Positions 1-10,489 of a DNA stretch of 64,000 nucleotides are shown here, piece after piece. Each line of letters starts with the position of its first letter. Within the stretch, counting starts at the first letter, position 1. The translations under genes were made by a program, and so were the position numbers. The DNA is from Larix kaempferi (taxonomy: Eukaryota; Streptophyta; Pinopsida; Pinales; Pinaceae), in contig BSBM01000865.1 in the NCBI GenBank assembly GCA_027924585.1, positions 868,001-932,000 on the forward strand, read 5' to 3'. The notes under the pieces were generated by a model. The model was not told where the DNA came from. It saw only the letters and a program-made list of their open reading frames with translations, and did not search any database.

Positions 1-376
1 TGTGTCCTTGAATTGAAAACTTAGCCTTCAAATCTGGAAAATTTGATTCATGTTCGATCTCTTCTTTTTTCCATTTGGAGAAACCTCAATATATAAAAAA
101 GGTCCGGGAATCCATATAGAAACTTGTGGATAAGATCACATGATGCTCTGTATCCGTTTCCAAATTTTGTTTCTAGATGTCATGTAAACCTCATGTCAAT
201 TGCTTGTGCAATGTTTAAACCTGCTATTGTTTTTATTTCTTTTCATAACACTTTAAAATTCAATGAAGAAACCATATCAGCAACTGCGGGCTTGGATCTC
301 TTCAAAGATCCGCTCAGCACAATCCATTCAGCAAGTAAATTCAACTACTTTTTCCATATTCTCTTGCCCTATAGCT
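1..376. other. No recognised gene
   Basis: AT-rich sequence downstream (on the minus strand) of the coatomer-like fragment. The conserved coatomer reading frame stops being recognisable near position 380, and no alternative frame continues it. A short minus-strand stretch is open near 300-390 but matches no family I know. Confidence 0.4.
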
Positions 377-1130
377 TCATATGTAAATGGATCTGCAATG
401 GCTTAGACATTCCTCTACCAAGTCTAACTTTCCAGCAGACATAGCTAGTTCTCCTAAATGTTTCCATTTTGATTCACTTTGTGCTTCTACTGCAATTGAC
501 TTCGCTAATTCAATCCTTCCAGGTTGAATTGCTAGATCAAATTTGTAGTCAGGGTCCAAGGCCACTTCAAGTACTTCATCCAACATACCGCGAGACTCCG
601 GAAAATGAGCCAGACTGTTAAATTGTTCCTTAGGGATTGTGGGAAGAATCTCATTCTCCCTATCCAGATCTCCATGCAGAACAAGTGTCTTGTACTCTAT
701 CAAACTAAGAAGCAATGTGTACCCCACCACATTGAACTCTTTGTCAATAAAAAATAATCGGCTCTGACTCGCAATGTACCCTAACAAATACATGGGCCGA
801 TCCAAATGAAATAGTGGTAGTTACCTCACCACCAACACAATAATTAAGATGCCAAGTTGAATTATTGTATATAAAAAAATCCCCAACCCAAATTCCAGTA
901 CGAACCTGCTCATTTATCTCGTGGACAAGTTCAAATGCATCTTCAACTCCTTGCTCATCAATTGGCTTACCACTATCCAGATATGTAGAAACAACCTCAC
1001 GATTGTACTTCAAAATATAAAATGAACTGTCACTAGTGATTACAAGAAGATCTTCGTTGTCAATCCAATAGACATTTTTCACACTGACATCAATTCACCG
1101 AATTACACAAACATCATTGATACTTCCAGC
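377..1130 (-). pseudogene. Coatomer subunit beta-prime (COPI) fragment, broken
   Basis: The functional protein is the WD40/solenoid subunit of the COPI coat that drives Golgi-to-ER vesicle transport. Two adjoining minus-strand frames carry family-typical sequence. Residues such as NVYWIDNEDLL, SFYILKYNREVVS, EQGVEDAFELVHEINEQVR and LNYCVGGEV lie at 820-1082. MYLLGYIASQSR, IDKEFNVVGYTLLLSLIEYK, EILPTIPKEQ and SKWKHLGELAMSAGKLDLVE lie at 380-800. Together they cover about 235 codons of a protein usually near 900 residues, in the region just after the WD40 repeats. A frameshift separates the halves near 800, and an in-frame TGA replaces an Arg codon near 1100. No intron interrupts the coding part. 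This suggests a processed (reverse-transcribed) copy, or one long exon; I cannot tell which without the parent gene. Identity is confident from motif order; loss of function is clear. Confidence 0.85.
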
Positions 1131-2145
1131 TGCTGGTTCAATGCTAGTCATACCTTCTCCCATAGTCAAGTTACTCCAATACTTGTGCATTGTAAATGGC
1201 AATAGGATATTTTAGGGAAAGCTACAAACTTATTTGGCTTGATAAAGCTGGAAAATGAACCATTTTCTGTGTTTTAGTCTTAAAGGATCCCCTATACTTG
1301 ACAAATTCTTTAGAAGATCAATCTCTTGTATGATAATATTAAGATCCTCTTAAAGAAAATATTCTCTAGCAACACAATTTTGATGAACAAATCCTTGTGA
1401 CAACAGAGTCCTTAGTGCCTCTTCGATTGATTGTTTCTCACATGCTTGACATCAACACCTTGATCGTATCGTTGAGATTCGTGCAGGTTATCGGTCCTTT
1501 CAATTATTATGTTGAAGAACCCGGATGTCACCTGACTTTAGCACATTTGTGAGTCTACTTGAGGAAACAATCAGTCACATGTTCCTATGGATATCTAGAT
1601 TGCGCTTGGCGACAGTATTCAGAAGCACCCTAGTTTTATACTCCCTCGAGTATATAGTTCACTATACTCTTCAGAAGTTGACTCACAGTTATTGAGTCCC
1701 TACAGTCATTGAACACCTTCAGATCCAGCAGTTCATCAAATTTTCTAACACTTCATTCAGAAAGGTTGTTGCTCATTTCCAATGTATCAGTTCTTCAGAT
1801 CAATCATGGTATGGCCATGTGTATATCCCTGCATTGTGTCCCCTCTGGACCGTTATTATTTACACAACAACTTTTATATGTATTGTTAGGTCCCCCCTTT
1901 TGGGCCTCATTGTTATTTATATGTCTTGATACAAGCATGGGTATGCCCACCTCGTCCTTTATCAGAGATTATTCCTCATTCATTTTGAGGACATGTATTT
2001 TTTAGTTTCTGCAGTTTGCATGGGCCTAGTGTTCTAGTCTCCAATCGGTCTCTTCTCTCCTCCAAACCCGAGGAAAAAGACAAAATAAATATGATGTCTA
2101 TCGGCCATACGATGAGCTCCTGCCCTTACACATCAGGGGGCAATC
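1131..2145. other. Unrecognised intergenic sequence
   Basis: I see no conserved coding motif, RNA gene or clear repeat here. Open frames are short and without family resemblance. Confidence 0.4.
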
Positions 2146-2530
2146 TGTTAACACCCAAAATGTGTTCACTAGCTCATTCCCCTATTCTCATGACCCATTT
2201 GTCCACTTTTCCCACCTTTTGAGCCTCTAAAACCTTCAAAATGTCACCAAAAAGACCAAAACCCATCTTTTTCCACTCAAAATATGTAATTTTCCTAAAA
2301 GAAACATAAAACCCTCAAAAGGGGTCCGAAATTCCCAAAAATCAATTAAAAGGGAATAAAAATATAAAATATATTCCAAAAAGAAAAAAGAGGGAAAAAG
2401 AAACCTAAACCATTTTGGTCAATACCATTTGTTTCGTCAAACCATAATAGTATTCCCCATCACCAAAAAACTATAAAAAGGTGATAGGGGCTCCGCACTA
2501 TTCATCCACATTCATCCTATCCTTATGCTT
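2146..2530 (+). repeat. LTR-like segment (5' part)
   Basis: It starts TGTTAACACCC directly after a purine-rich GGGGGCAATC stretch, as at a polypurine tract/LTR junction. An A-rich U3-like region follows, then a TATA-like ctataaaaag at 2471-2480. The first bases resemble the minus-strand segments starting at 17553 and 25712. No matching second LTR, target-site duplication or right end was found, so the extent is a guess. Confidence 0.35.
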
Positions 2531-2922
2531 CCAAATTCACTCTTGAGAGCCCTAGCTTCACTTTTGAGTTTGAGGATCCCCATTATAGCATTGGAGAAGA
2601 AGAGACCATTGGACCATTGGAGCACCTCAACCTTGCAGGTGCTCAAACTCAACCATCCCCACCATTTGAGGTAATACAAAAGATCAAATTTTTTATTCCT
2701 TGTTTTTCTCATGAATCTCATTGTTTATTATTCTGAAACCTAGTTTTTATTTCCTTGCACATGATAGATTAACTATTTACTTTTAGCATTATTTTACTGT
2801 TTTAATTGGAACTGCTACTACAAGTTAGTAGGTGCTCATTAGAACATGCTTGGGTGAAATCCCAAGCAACAGCTACCAATTTCTGTTCGAAAGACGCTTT
2901 GTAAGCTTTGTTACTTTTATAG

Positions 2923-4739
2923 GCAAGTTTGTGCAAAATCGGTTTCAATAGAGATCCTTGACAAGTTGGAAAATGATATCGTGGAGACAATGTGCTCGCT
3001 TGAAAAGTACTTCCCTCCTTCATTTTTCGATATAATGATGCATTTGAATGTACATTTGGTACATGAGCTTCGATATTGTGGCCCAGTTTCATATAGATGG
3101 ATGTACCCCTTTGAGAGGTACATGAAACTTTACTTGGTATCAAGAACCACAAGAAGAATAATTTATTCAAAGTTTTTGACTTTACTTCCCTCCTTCATTT
3201 TTCGATATAATGATGCATTTGAATGTACATTTGGTACATGAGCTTCGATATTGTGGCCCAGTTTCATATAGATGGATGTACCCCTTTGAGAGGTACATGA
3301 AACTTTACTTGGTATCAAGAACCACAAGAAGAATAATTTATTCAAAGTTTTTCACTTTACTTAAAAAATATGCTCTTTTTGTAGGTGCATGAAAGTATAC
3401 AAGAGTTATGTTAAGAACAAAAATAGGGATGAAGGATGCATCATTGAAAGCTACAATGTGGATGAATCAATAAATTTTTGTGGAGGATACTTGAAAGGTA
3501 TGCAAGCTATTGGAACCACACATGGTCGAAATGAAGTGTGGCATGACGAATTTGAAGAAGTAATTATTGATGGAAAGCCATTATTTGCTTCAATTCCATC
3601 AGAATTGGAGAATATTAGTTGGGAACAAGCCCATAGGTGGGTTGTATTTCACACAAATGAAGTTGATCCATGGATAGAGTAAGTAACATGTTTGACCTTC
3701 AAAATTTTGTTTGTTTTTGGTTGAACAAAATACAGATCCATGGATAGAATAATGTATTTGACATTTCAAATTATTTTTTTTCATATTTTATCAAAACACA
3801 TTAAAAACCATTTTTACTGTCCATAATTGTCAAATTAGGATGGACAAAATGGATGTTCTCAACTCATTTACCCAAACCAAAAAAGATGAAGCTCTATTGC
3901 AGAGACTGCACACCCAACATTTTTGTAGTTGGCTAAAAAAACAGGTGACTTTATACTATTTATATTATAAGTACTTAAAAATCATTACATGTTGAATATT
4001 GTCATGTACAAATTTAAATATTTTATCAGGTTGGATGTATGTGTTCTAACTACATTAAAAAAACTGAAAATATGTATGTGGAAGGAGATGGAAAGGTGTC
4101 TGATACACTTAAATGGATAGCGCGGGGCCCAGGGAAATTTGTGAATAAGTACAAGGGATACCTAACCAATGGTTATAGATACCATACAAAAAGAATGGAT
4201 AATGAGAGAACCACCTAAAATAGTGGTGTGTGTTTGGAAGCTGAAATAGTTATGAGGTCAAGTTCCAAAGATCCAAACCCTGTACTTCAGAAAACAACAT
4301 TTTATGGAGTAATAGAAGAAATAATTACATTGGATTATATTTTATGGAGTACACATTGTTCAAATGTAATTGGGTCGATGTATACAATAAGAGAGGGATT
4401 AAAACTGATGATTTGGGTTTTACAATGGTGAATATGAAGAAATGCTTAAGTCAAAATCATTGGCAAGATGATCCATTTATTCTAGCATCGCAAGCTAAAC
4501 AAGTATTATATGTACAAGATCCAGTTGTGAAGGACTGGTATGTAGTGTTAACATGTCCTCCAAAAGGATTGAGAAATAGTACATCATATGAACCTGAGTA
4601 TGCAGATTTGTCAGGGGTTACACAATTTCAAGAAGCAAAATGTGTAAATGAAGAAGATATAGTCGATGTCGACGTTGACGTGAATATGGATTATGTCCAT
4701 TCAAATTGTGAAGGAATATGGTTGAATATTAAACAATAA
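2923..4739 (+). pseudogene. CACTA (En/Spm) TNP2 transposase relic, DUF4218 and DUF4216 regions
   Basis: TNP2 is the transposase of CACTA DNA transposons. After an acceptor ending at 2922, the frame carries a family-typical DUF4218: LEKYFPPSFFDIMMHLNVHL, then GPVSYRWMYPFER at 3080-3115. After a second acceptor near 3384 it resumes with YKSYVKNKNRDEG (3395-3440). Donor GTAAGT lies at 3679. A further exon at about 3838-3945 ends LHTQHFCSWLKKQ. The part from 4029 has DTLKWIARGPGKFVNKYKGY, then the DUF4216 region with GVIEEIITLDY and FILASQAKQVLYVQDP. Breaks: TAA replaces the expected Gln codon at about 4216, a frameshift lies near 4335-4345 at a repeated attttatggagt, and exon 2923-3115 is partly duplicated. 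The N-terminal transposase core (DDE part) is not in view. No CACTA terminal repeats were located. The call is secure; activity is excluded. Confidence 0.88.
3009..3358 (+). repeat. 175-bp tandem duplication inside the TNP2 relic
   Basis: The unit starting acttccctccttcattt at 3009 restarts at 3184, a period of 175 bp. The two copies are almost identical (a g/c difference near the end of the unit). The unit spans the 3' part of the DUF4218 exon and the start of its intron. 175 is not a multiple of three, so read-through of the second copy is out of frame. Confidence 0.95.
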
Positions 4740-7700
4740 AACATATCGATTCTTCTATATTCACCTTTACATGGTATATACATTTGCAGACTTTGCATAT
4801 TGGGTCACTAATGGTTTGGATTTACATTGAATGATTGATGTTCTTGATAAATGCTAGTTTTGATCTTTTGTCTTGGACTGAATTAAGATCTTCTTGGACT
4901 ATCCAGTGGATTATTCATAGCTCGTCCTTTATGTTGGATTATTCTCTTAGAAAGTAAGTGGAATGTTGTGTGGTTGTAATTGCTTCATATTGACTTTCTA
5001 GATGTGTTAACTTGGGTATGGAATTATATCATTTTATAGTGCTGTATTTTTGGTTTTGTTTTTCATTTATTTATTTATTTTTAAACCATTAACTTGGATT
5101 TATTCCACAATAGATTTCTTTAAGAAAAAAAATGAGTGTTGTTTTGTGTTGGTTTTGCATGCATGGAATTGTAGAAACATTCTTTAAACATATGGGACAC
5201 AATATGCTAGCTGACCTGTTCTCTTAATGATTGTAAGTAACAACAATCCTTGGTGGATTTCTACTAATATTGTATGGTGCTTATATATTTATAGTACTTA
5301 CCTATTTCATTTTTCAGGAAATTCCTTCCAGGTAAAATAGTCACATTTTCAATGTTGGCAATCCTAATAATGAGGTCACTGTCAAGCAGCTGGAAGAGAT
5401 AATGATTGAGGTATGGTTCATGTTTTTCGTTGGATTTCAAAAAATTTGTTTGAATATATTTTTGAATAGTTTCTTGTGATTCTATTGTTGTCAATAGTGT
5501 TGATTTATAGTGCTTGTTTAGTTTCCATTAACCTTCATTAACATTTCATCACAACGGAAGCATAAACTATGCATCCTTGGTTATGTGACCAGTCTGCAAT
5601 AAATCCGCTCCTCAAATAACATTAGAACAAACTTGGAGGAACAAACAGGAGGATGAGGTGGGTGACATGATTCCAAAGAAGGCCCATATGTCTGATTTCC
5701 ATCTACGCATCTGTAAGTGTAAAAAACAACTCATCTTACAGGCTTAGGCCAAGCCTGTAGATATATGTTATTAAACTATTGTTACATCATTTTATATCAT
5801 CTTTTTCTATCTTGTGTCCATATGCTTAAAAAAGCTTATATATCTATTTTAGTTATTGTTTAAATAGGTTAGTGAATCAGTTCTATTTACTTTACTTATA
5901 ACAATGTGATATTTTTTCTTTTTCAAATTAGTAAAATGTTATAATAATAATAATCAAATGTTCAATTTATTCCAGTAGGCCATTGGTCATCACCATCTAT
6001 TAGGGTTACAATCTCCTTGTGGCTGGCTCCACTTGACTGACATGAGTTGAAAAGAGATGAGGCCGGGTACTAGTCCCAAGCAATTTCGATGCGTATAGCT
6101 ACACCTCATATTGGGTAGGTAAGCAAAGAAAGTCTACCCTATGTAACCCATCAGAGGAATTTTCTTGAAGCATTTCCCAAAAAAAATGTGTAATTTCATG
6201 CCAATATGTATCTTAGAAATTTTGCACTTTTATAGGTGCTCTACATTTATGTTATATATGAGAATTAAAAAATGCATTTAAGTTGAGATAATAACGATAA
6301 TTCACAAGATATGCTACTTTGTTGTTTATTCAAGCACGTTTATATACCTGCTAAAACTAATGCTTGGATTCTGGAACACGACAATTATAAACAAAAAATT
6401 CTCAAGTATTACAATGAGAAAAAAAATACAAATTAAAGATGGAGGCTCTATGTTTTGCATAGCCTCCTTTAATAAACCATTTAATTTATTATATATCTTG
6501 GAATCCATATAATTTATTTTTATTATTTGCTAGAAAATCTTAGGGTTAAAATGTGTGTCTCTTCTTTTTAGGTCCCCACATTTTCACTGTGGTTTAGGGG
6601 GTCTGCATTGACTATCTTGGGAAGTCCACACCATCCAGTTTGGGGCATATGTACCTAATATGTCATATAAAATCCACTATGAAGAAAATTATGTTCAGAT
6701 TGATTTCTTGCAAATAGGTATTTAATACTAGTAGGTTATTCAACATGATATTATATAGTAGGTACAAGCATGCTTTTTAATCAATATACTGGAATGTGTT
6801 CCAACATATTGACTCCATTATCCAAAATTATCTTTTGAAGGAACATGTGAAACTAAGTTTAGATAGTAAATTTTTATGTCCCTAAGATTTGCTCAAATTG
6901 TAAATAATGATGGCCAAGAGAATTATGATCCAGGAATTTTAATAGGCATGATGTAATCGTAGTTAGAGAACATTTTTAATTACCATAGTTTATATTTTAA
7001 ATCTTTATAGGCCTACTGCATTATTTTTTGCAAGCAAGTTTGTAGGCCTGCTGAAACTAATCCATGCAAGGTAACAATTCCTATGATTGTAAAGTACAAC
7101 CAACAACTCAGAAAATTGCCCTTGTAAACTACAACCAACAAACTCAAAAATATTCCTTTGTAAGGTATAGTCAAGACAACATAAAATATCCCTTCAAATC
7201 TATGTAGACTGAATTGAAAAGACGCCCAAAGCAACAAGGAAGGTGCTCTATCAACAATGATTGGACATACTTCTCTTCTAAGAAATTGTTTGTTGGGCTT
7301 GGGGGTGTATGATCTATGTGGCATAGGGTATGAGGGATACCCCTAAGCTTTGTTGAAAGCCATAGCTATGGATCACCTTTTGCCACCTCTTTACTAACAA
7401 GTATATTGGCAAGTATATATATTGGCATTCTCATCAAATAGAATACATTATTATCCCATTGCCTCTTTGATATTTCCAAAATTGAAATAAATAAATATAG
7501 TAATGTCCACAAGAAACCACAATAAGTCAATAGGACTAGAAGAAGGGATACAGAACCATTATTAGTGGGAACCATTGTAGCAAGAACAAAATATTAAGGC
7601 TTAGACGATATGGATATAAATTTATAAATAAGGAAAGAATATTTTTTATGAGATTTTTCTTAGCTCTGATACATGAATGTATTACTACTGTCCATCTTCA
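4740..7700. other. Intergenic sequence, no recognised gene
   Basis: AT-rich DNA with small open frames only. One stretch at about 5319-5410 is flanked by a ttttcag acceptor-like and a gag/gtatgg donor-like sequence, but it holds an in-frame stop and has no known similarity. Near 7080-7180, phrases like aaactacaaccaacaa recur three times as a degenerate short repeat. I cannot assign a function to any of it. Confidence 0.4.
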
Positions 7701-7719
7701 TACATACCAAATATTGTCA

Positions 7720-8530
7720 CCATTATGGAAATCAATGGTGACGTTTCACCATTATCCTTTAAGGCCCATTATAATTTTTTTTTTAATTTTAATTGAAATG
7801 GAAACGGTCCTTTATGTTGTGTCATTTAAATATTTTCAAAATGACAAGCAATGACAATCTCATAGCGGTTGTCACCATTGATATGTTAATGGAAATATCC
7901 TCAATAGTGAGGGTCATTGCAACGCCCTCATCATATGTCATTGGCAAGGTTCAATTTTTTGGTGATGGAGGCCCTTTTAACCATCACCAATGAGCTTATG
8001 GTGACATTTTTCGACCCTCAACAGTCAATGATTATTAACTGTACCCGTATATGATCAATGGCGAGAGCCACAATAGGTCCATCACCAAAACTTCATTTAC
8101 ATTGGTGAGGGTAACTATTTGTCACTAATAATCCTTATTAGTGACAAACATTGAATGCCACCACACAACCTCTACTTTTGGGGACATTGCCGTTGGTAAC
8201 CGTTCAAATTTTGGTGATGTCATCCCTTTTCACCATCACCAATGAGATTATGGTGGCATGTCTCAACCCTCACCAATGATCAGTCATTGACCATCACCAT
8301 ATATGCATCAAATGGTGAGGGCCAAAATAGGTCCATCACAACCACTTCATAACGATTAGTGGTTGTCACAACCTAGCATAATAATAATTATTAGTGGCAG
8401 ACCTTGAATGTAACCACATAGCCTCCACTTTTAGTGATGGTGCCTTTGGCGATGCTCAGGTTTTGGTTACGGAGCCCCTTTTGACCATCACCAATGAGCT
8501 TATGGTGACATTTTTTTACCTTCACCAGTG
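7720..8530 (+). repeat. Tandem repeat, period 252 bp, three clear copies plus a degenerate one
   Basis: The phrase ccatcaccaatgag followed by tatggtg(a/g)cat occurs at 7981, 8233 and 8485, spaced exactly 252 bp. A fourth, decayed match (caccattatgg...tggtgacg) lies near 7719. Each unit also has a gtgagggcca-like block, a tccatcac block and an attagtg(a/g) dyad. Short inverted repeats of the ACCATCAC/GTGATGG type resemble subterminal repeats of CACTA elements. A link to the TNP2 relic to the left is an inference only. Confidence 0.9.
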
Positions 8531-8554
8531 ACCTTTTTTCTTTTAGTGTCACAC

Positions 8555-8690
8555 ACAAATTCAATAATGATCAAAAGTTATGAAAAGGAGTTGCTTGGAT
8601 TCTTTGATAAACTTCCTGATGACTTGCTGAGCAAGTTGATGTGCTTGGTGACCTGTGAGAGCCCTTCCAAATTCGCCCTCCTTGAGTGGA
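8555..8690 (+). pseudogene. Possible F-box motif fragment
   Basis: The plus-strand frame starting near 8570 has FFDKLPDDLLSKLM followed by a Cys/Ser-rich stretch. This resembles the first helix of a plant F-box domain (FDxLPDDLV-type), which binds SKP1 in SCF ubiquitin ligases. Only about 25 residues are similar, and the downstream frame becomes hydrophobic and unlike the family. Chance similarity cannot be excluded. Confidence 0.25.
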
Positions 8691-8734
8691 TAAGCTTTCC
8701 TGCTTTTCCTCTCTTACAACTTTTCATCATTTTA

Positions 8735-9368
8735 GAAACTGCACCCCCCTTGACTTGATATGTTTCCTTGTTTGTAAAATAGTTGGCTGCTTTGTAAACT
8801 AGCCTCTAATTTGGAAACTGCACCCTTTCGGATGTTTTCTGATTTGTTAACTAACCTGCTTTTGGAAAATGCGCCCTCCCTTGGATTTTATGGATGTTTC
8901 CACTTTTCTTCTATTGGAAAATTCTTACACCTTCCCTGCTTTTCATATTTTGCTATTTTCTTTCCTCCAGTTCCATTTTAGAAACCTTATCCTCATGAGA
9001 GAACCCTCTTGCCTCACTTGCTCAAAATTTAGGGATAATTATTTATAAAAATAACTAAAATTAATAAAATTATTGTTTATATTTTCCTCGCCTGCCTTCT
9101 TTTGTCATTTTCTTTCCTTTTAGCTTAGCATCTTACTTTGTGCTACTTTTCTCCACTTTTGTTTTTTGTGTGACAACTCATAAGGATAGATTTATATCTC
9201 CATGTTCCCTCATGGTGTCCTTATCATCATCCAACTCACCAAAACAAATAATTAAAATTCTAAATATGAAAATAATCATTACATCCTTCTAATTTAATTA
9301 ATTAAACAACTTTATGATAATTTATTCCTAGTTAATAATTGCCTACGATAAAGTTATCCCCCTTTTCA
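8735..9368. other. T-rich intergenic sequence
   Basis: Phrases like gaaactgcaccc recur at 8735 and 8813, with a decayed copy (gaaaatgcgccc) at 8864. This suggests an old short repeat. No coding or RNA feature is seen. Confidence 0.4.
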
Positions 9369-9653
9369 TTAATTAATTCCTTGGTATTCATTAGGATACA
9401 TGGGGGGTTGGTGGATTCTTTGTTTCCCTTGGTACTGGAAAATAAAGGTGCCTTTCTTTCCATAAGGCTCCATCTTTGTTCTCTTTTCTTTTGGTACATG
9501 AATATATACTGGGCTCCCGAAGATCCTCAAGTGTGACATGTCTGGCTTCTCACCGGTAAACACTTCTTCTGGTGTCTTCTCATATAGAATGGCATGTGGG
9601 CTTCTATTCTGGATGTACACAGATGAATGTGATCCGTACACGCCTAGGTGCAT
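9369..9653 (-). pseudogene. Ty1/copia integrase C-terminal fragment
   Basis: The minus-strand frame carries the post-catalytic part of a copia integrase: VYIQNRSPHAIL, KTPEEVFTGEKPD, MSHLRIFGSPVYIHVPKEKR and a GKKGTF block. These are typical of the segment after the DDE core. After GKKGTF the usual VGY motif is lost and the sequence departs from the family, so it is broken there. No LTR or other copia domain is attached. It is a truncated relic next to a gypsy element. Confidence 0.85.
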
Positions 9654-9726
9654 GATGAGGACAACTATTAGATTGATGAATCGATAATACTATGGTGGAA
9701 GCATAATAATAAGCAAAGCAGGAAAT

Positions 9727-9757
9727 ACACAACACACATAAACACACACACACACAT
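9727..9757 (+). repeat. (AC)n microsatellite
   Basis: Interrupted AC dinucleotide run, longest part about nine units. It lies in sequence that may be the gypsy 3' LTR. Confidence 0.85.
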
Positions 9758-10004
9758 AAAATATGCAGGAATGTGAGATAATCTCTTCTTTATTTTCACT
9801 CTGTTACTTCTTCTGTATATTACAATATTTTACATGCTTAAATAGAGTGTTGAGAATGCTTGGGTTGTATTCCCTCTACGTGCAGTTACAAGTTAAGTTA
9901 GAAAGGTTTCAGAAGCTCAACCATTATAGTCGACTGGAAGATAGGGAGACAATCTATCGTCATTTGTCAGTCAAAAATTTCGACGATGCATGTTGAAGTC
10001 GGTG

Positions 10005-10095
10005 CTTGTCGAAGTTGATGAACCGGTCGAAGTCGATGAACTTGTCTAATTCGATAAACTTTTCAAAGTCGATGAACTTGTCGAAGTCGATGTTG
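10005..10095 (+). repeat. About 18-bp tandem repeat (tcgaagtcgatgaacttg)
   Basis: About five imperfect units of tcgaagtcgatgaacttg. On the minus strand they read as a Ser/Thr-rich stretch that continues from the end of the gypsy polyprotein frame. This could be a repeat-expanded C-terminal tail or noncoding. Confidence 0.8.
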
Positions 10096-10489
10096 GTATC
10101 TGACAATAATGCCAACTATTGGGTGGATCATATGTGCTTCCTTAAGAAACAATGGTCCCCATATGAGGAAACTTGTTGGTAACTTCAGTAGCAGAGTACC
10201 ATTTTCCTTGTGCTAGGATCTGTCCGGATTTGGCCACCTGAAACAATGGAATTATGTTCATTCTTGTATGGCGTACTCGTCATCCCACAATGGTGTTGCA
10301 AGGAAGAGGCTCTTGAACATCTGGATGGATGTCTTCAGGTTCTATTGTCTATAATTCATTATGTTCCAACAATGGTGCATGGTATGGTTGAAGTAGATCC
10401 ACATTAAATACTGGATGTAGACCCATGCATGAAGGAATGTCAAGCTGGAAAGCATTTTCGCCAATCTGCTCAAGAATACTGTATGGACC
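10096..10489 (-). pseudogene. Ty3/gypsy polyprotein C-terminus (distal part, separated by insertion)
   Basis: The minus strand reads GPYSILEQIGENAFQLDIP, then LHPVFNVDLLQPYHAP, the conserved region after the gypsy integrase core. A tail with RRVRHTR-like (one stop), LFQVAKSGQILAQGKW and a FPHMGTIVS end follows. Stops interrupt it (after NEL, and within the TIVG-RVRH part). It joins directly to the frame at 12899 if the 10490-12893 insertion is removed: the last residues on that side, YGP, continue here as YSIL. It is therefore the same element as 12894-15400. Confidence 0.85.
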
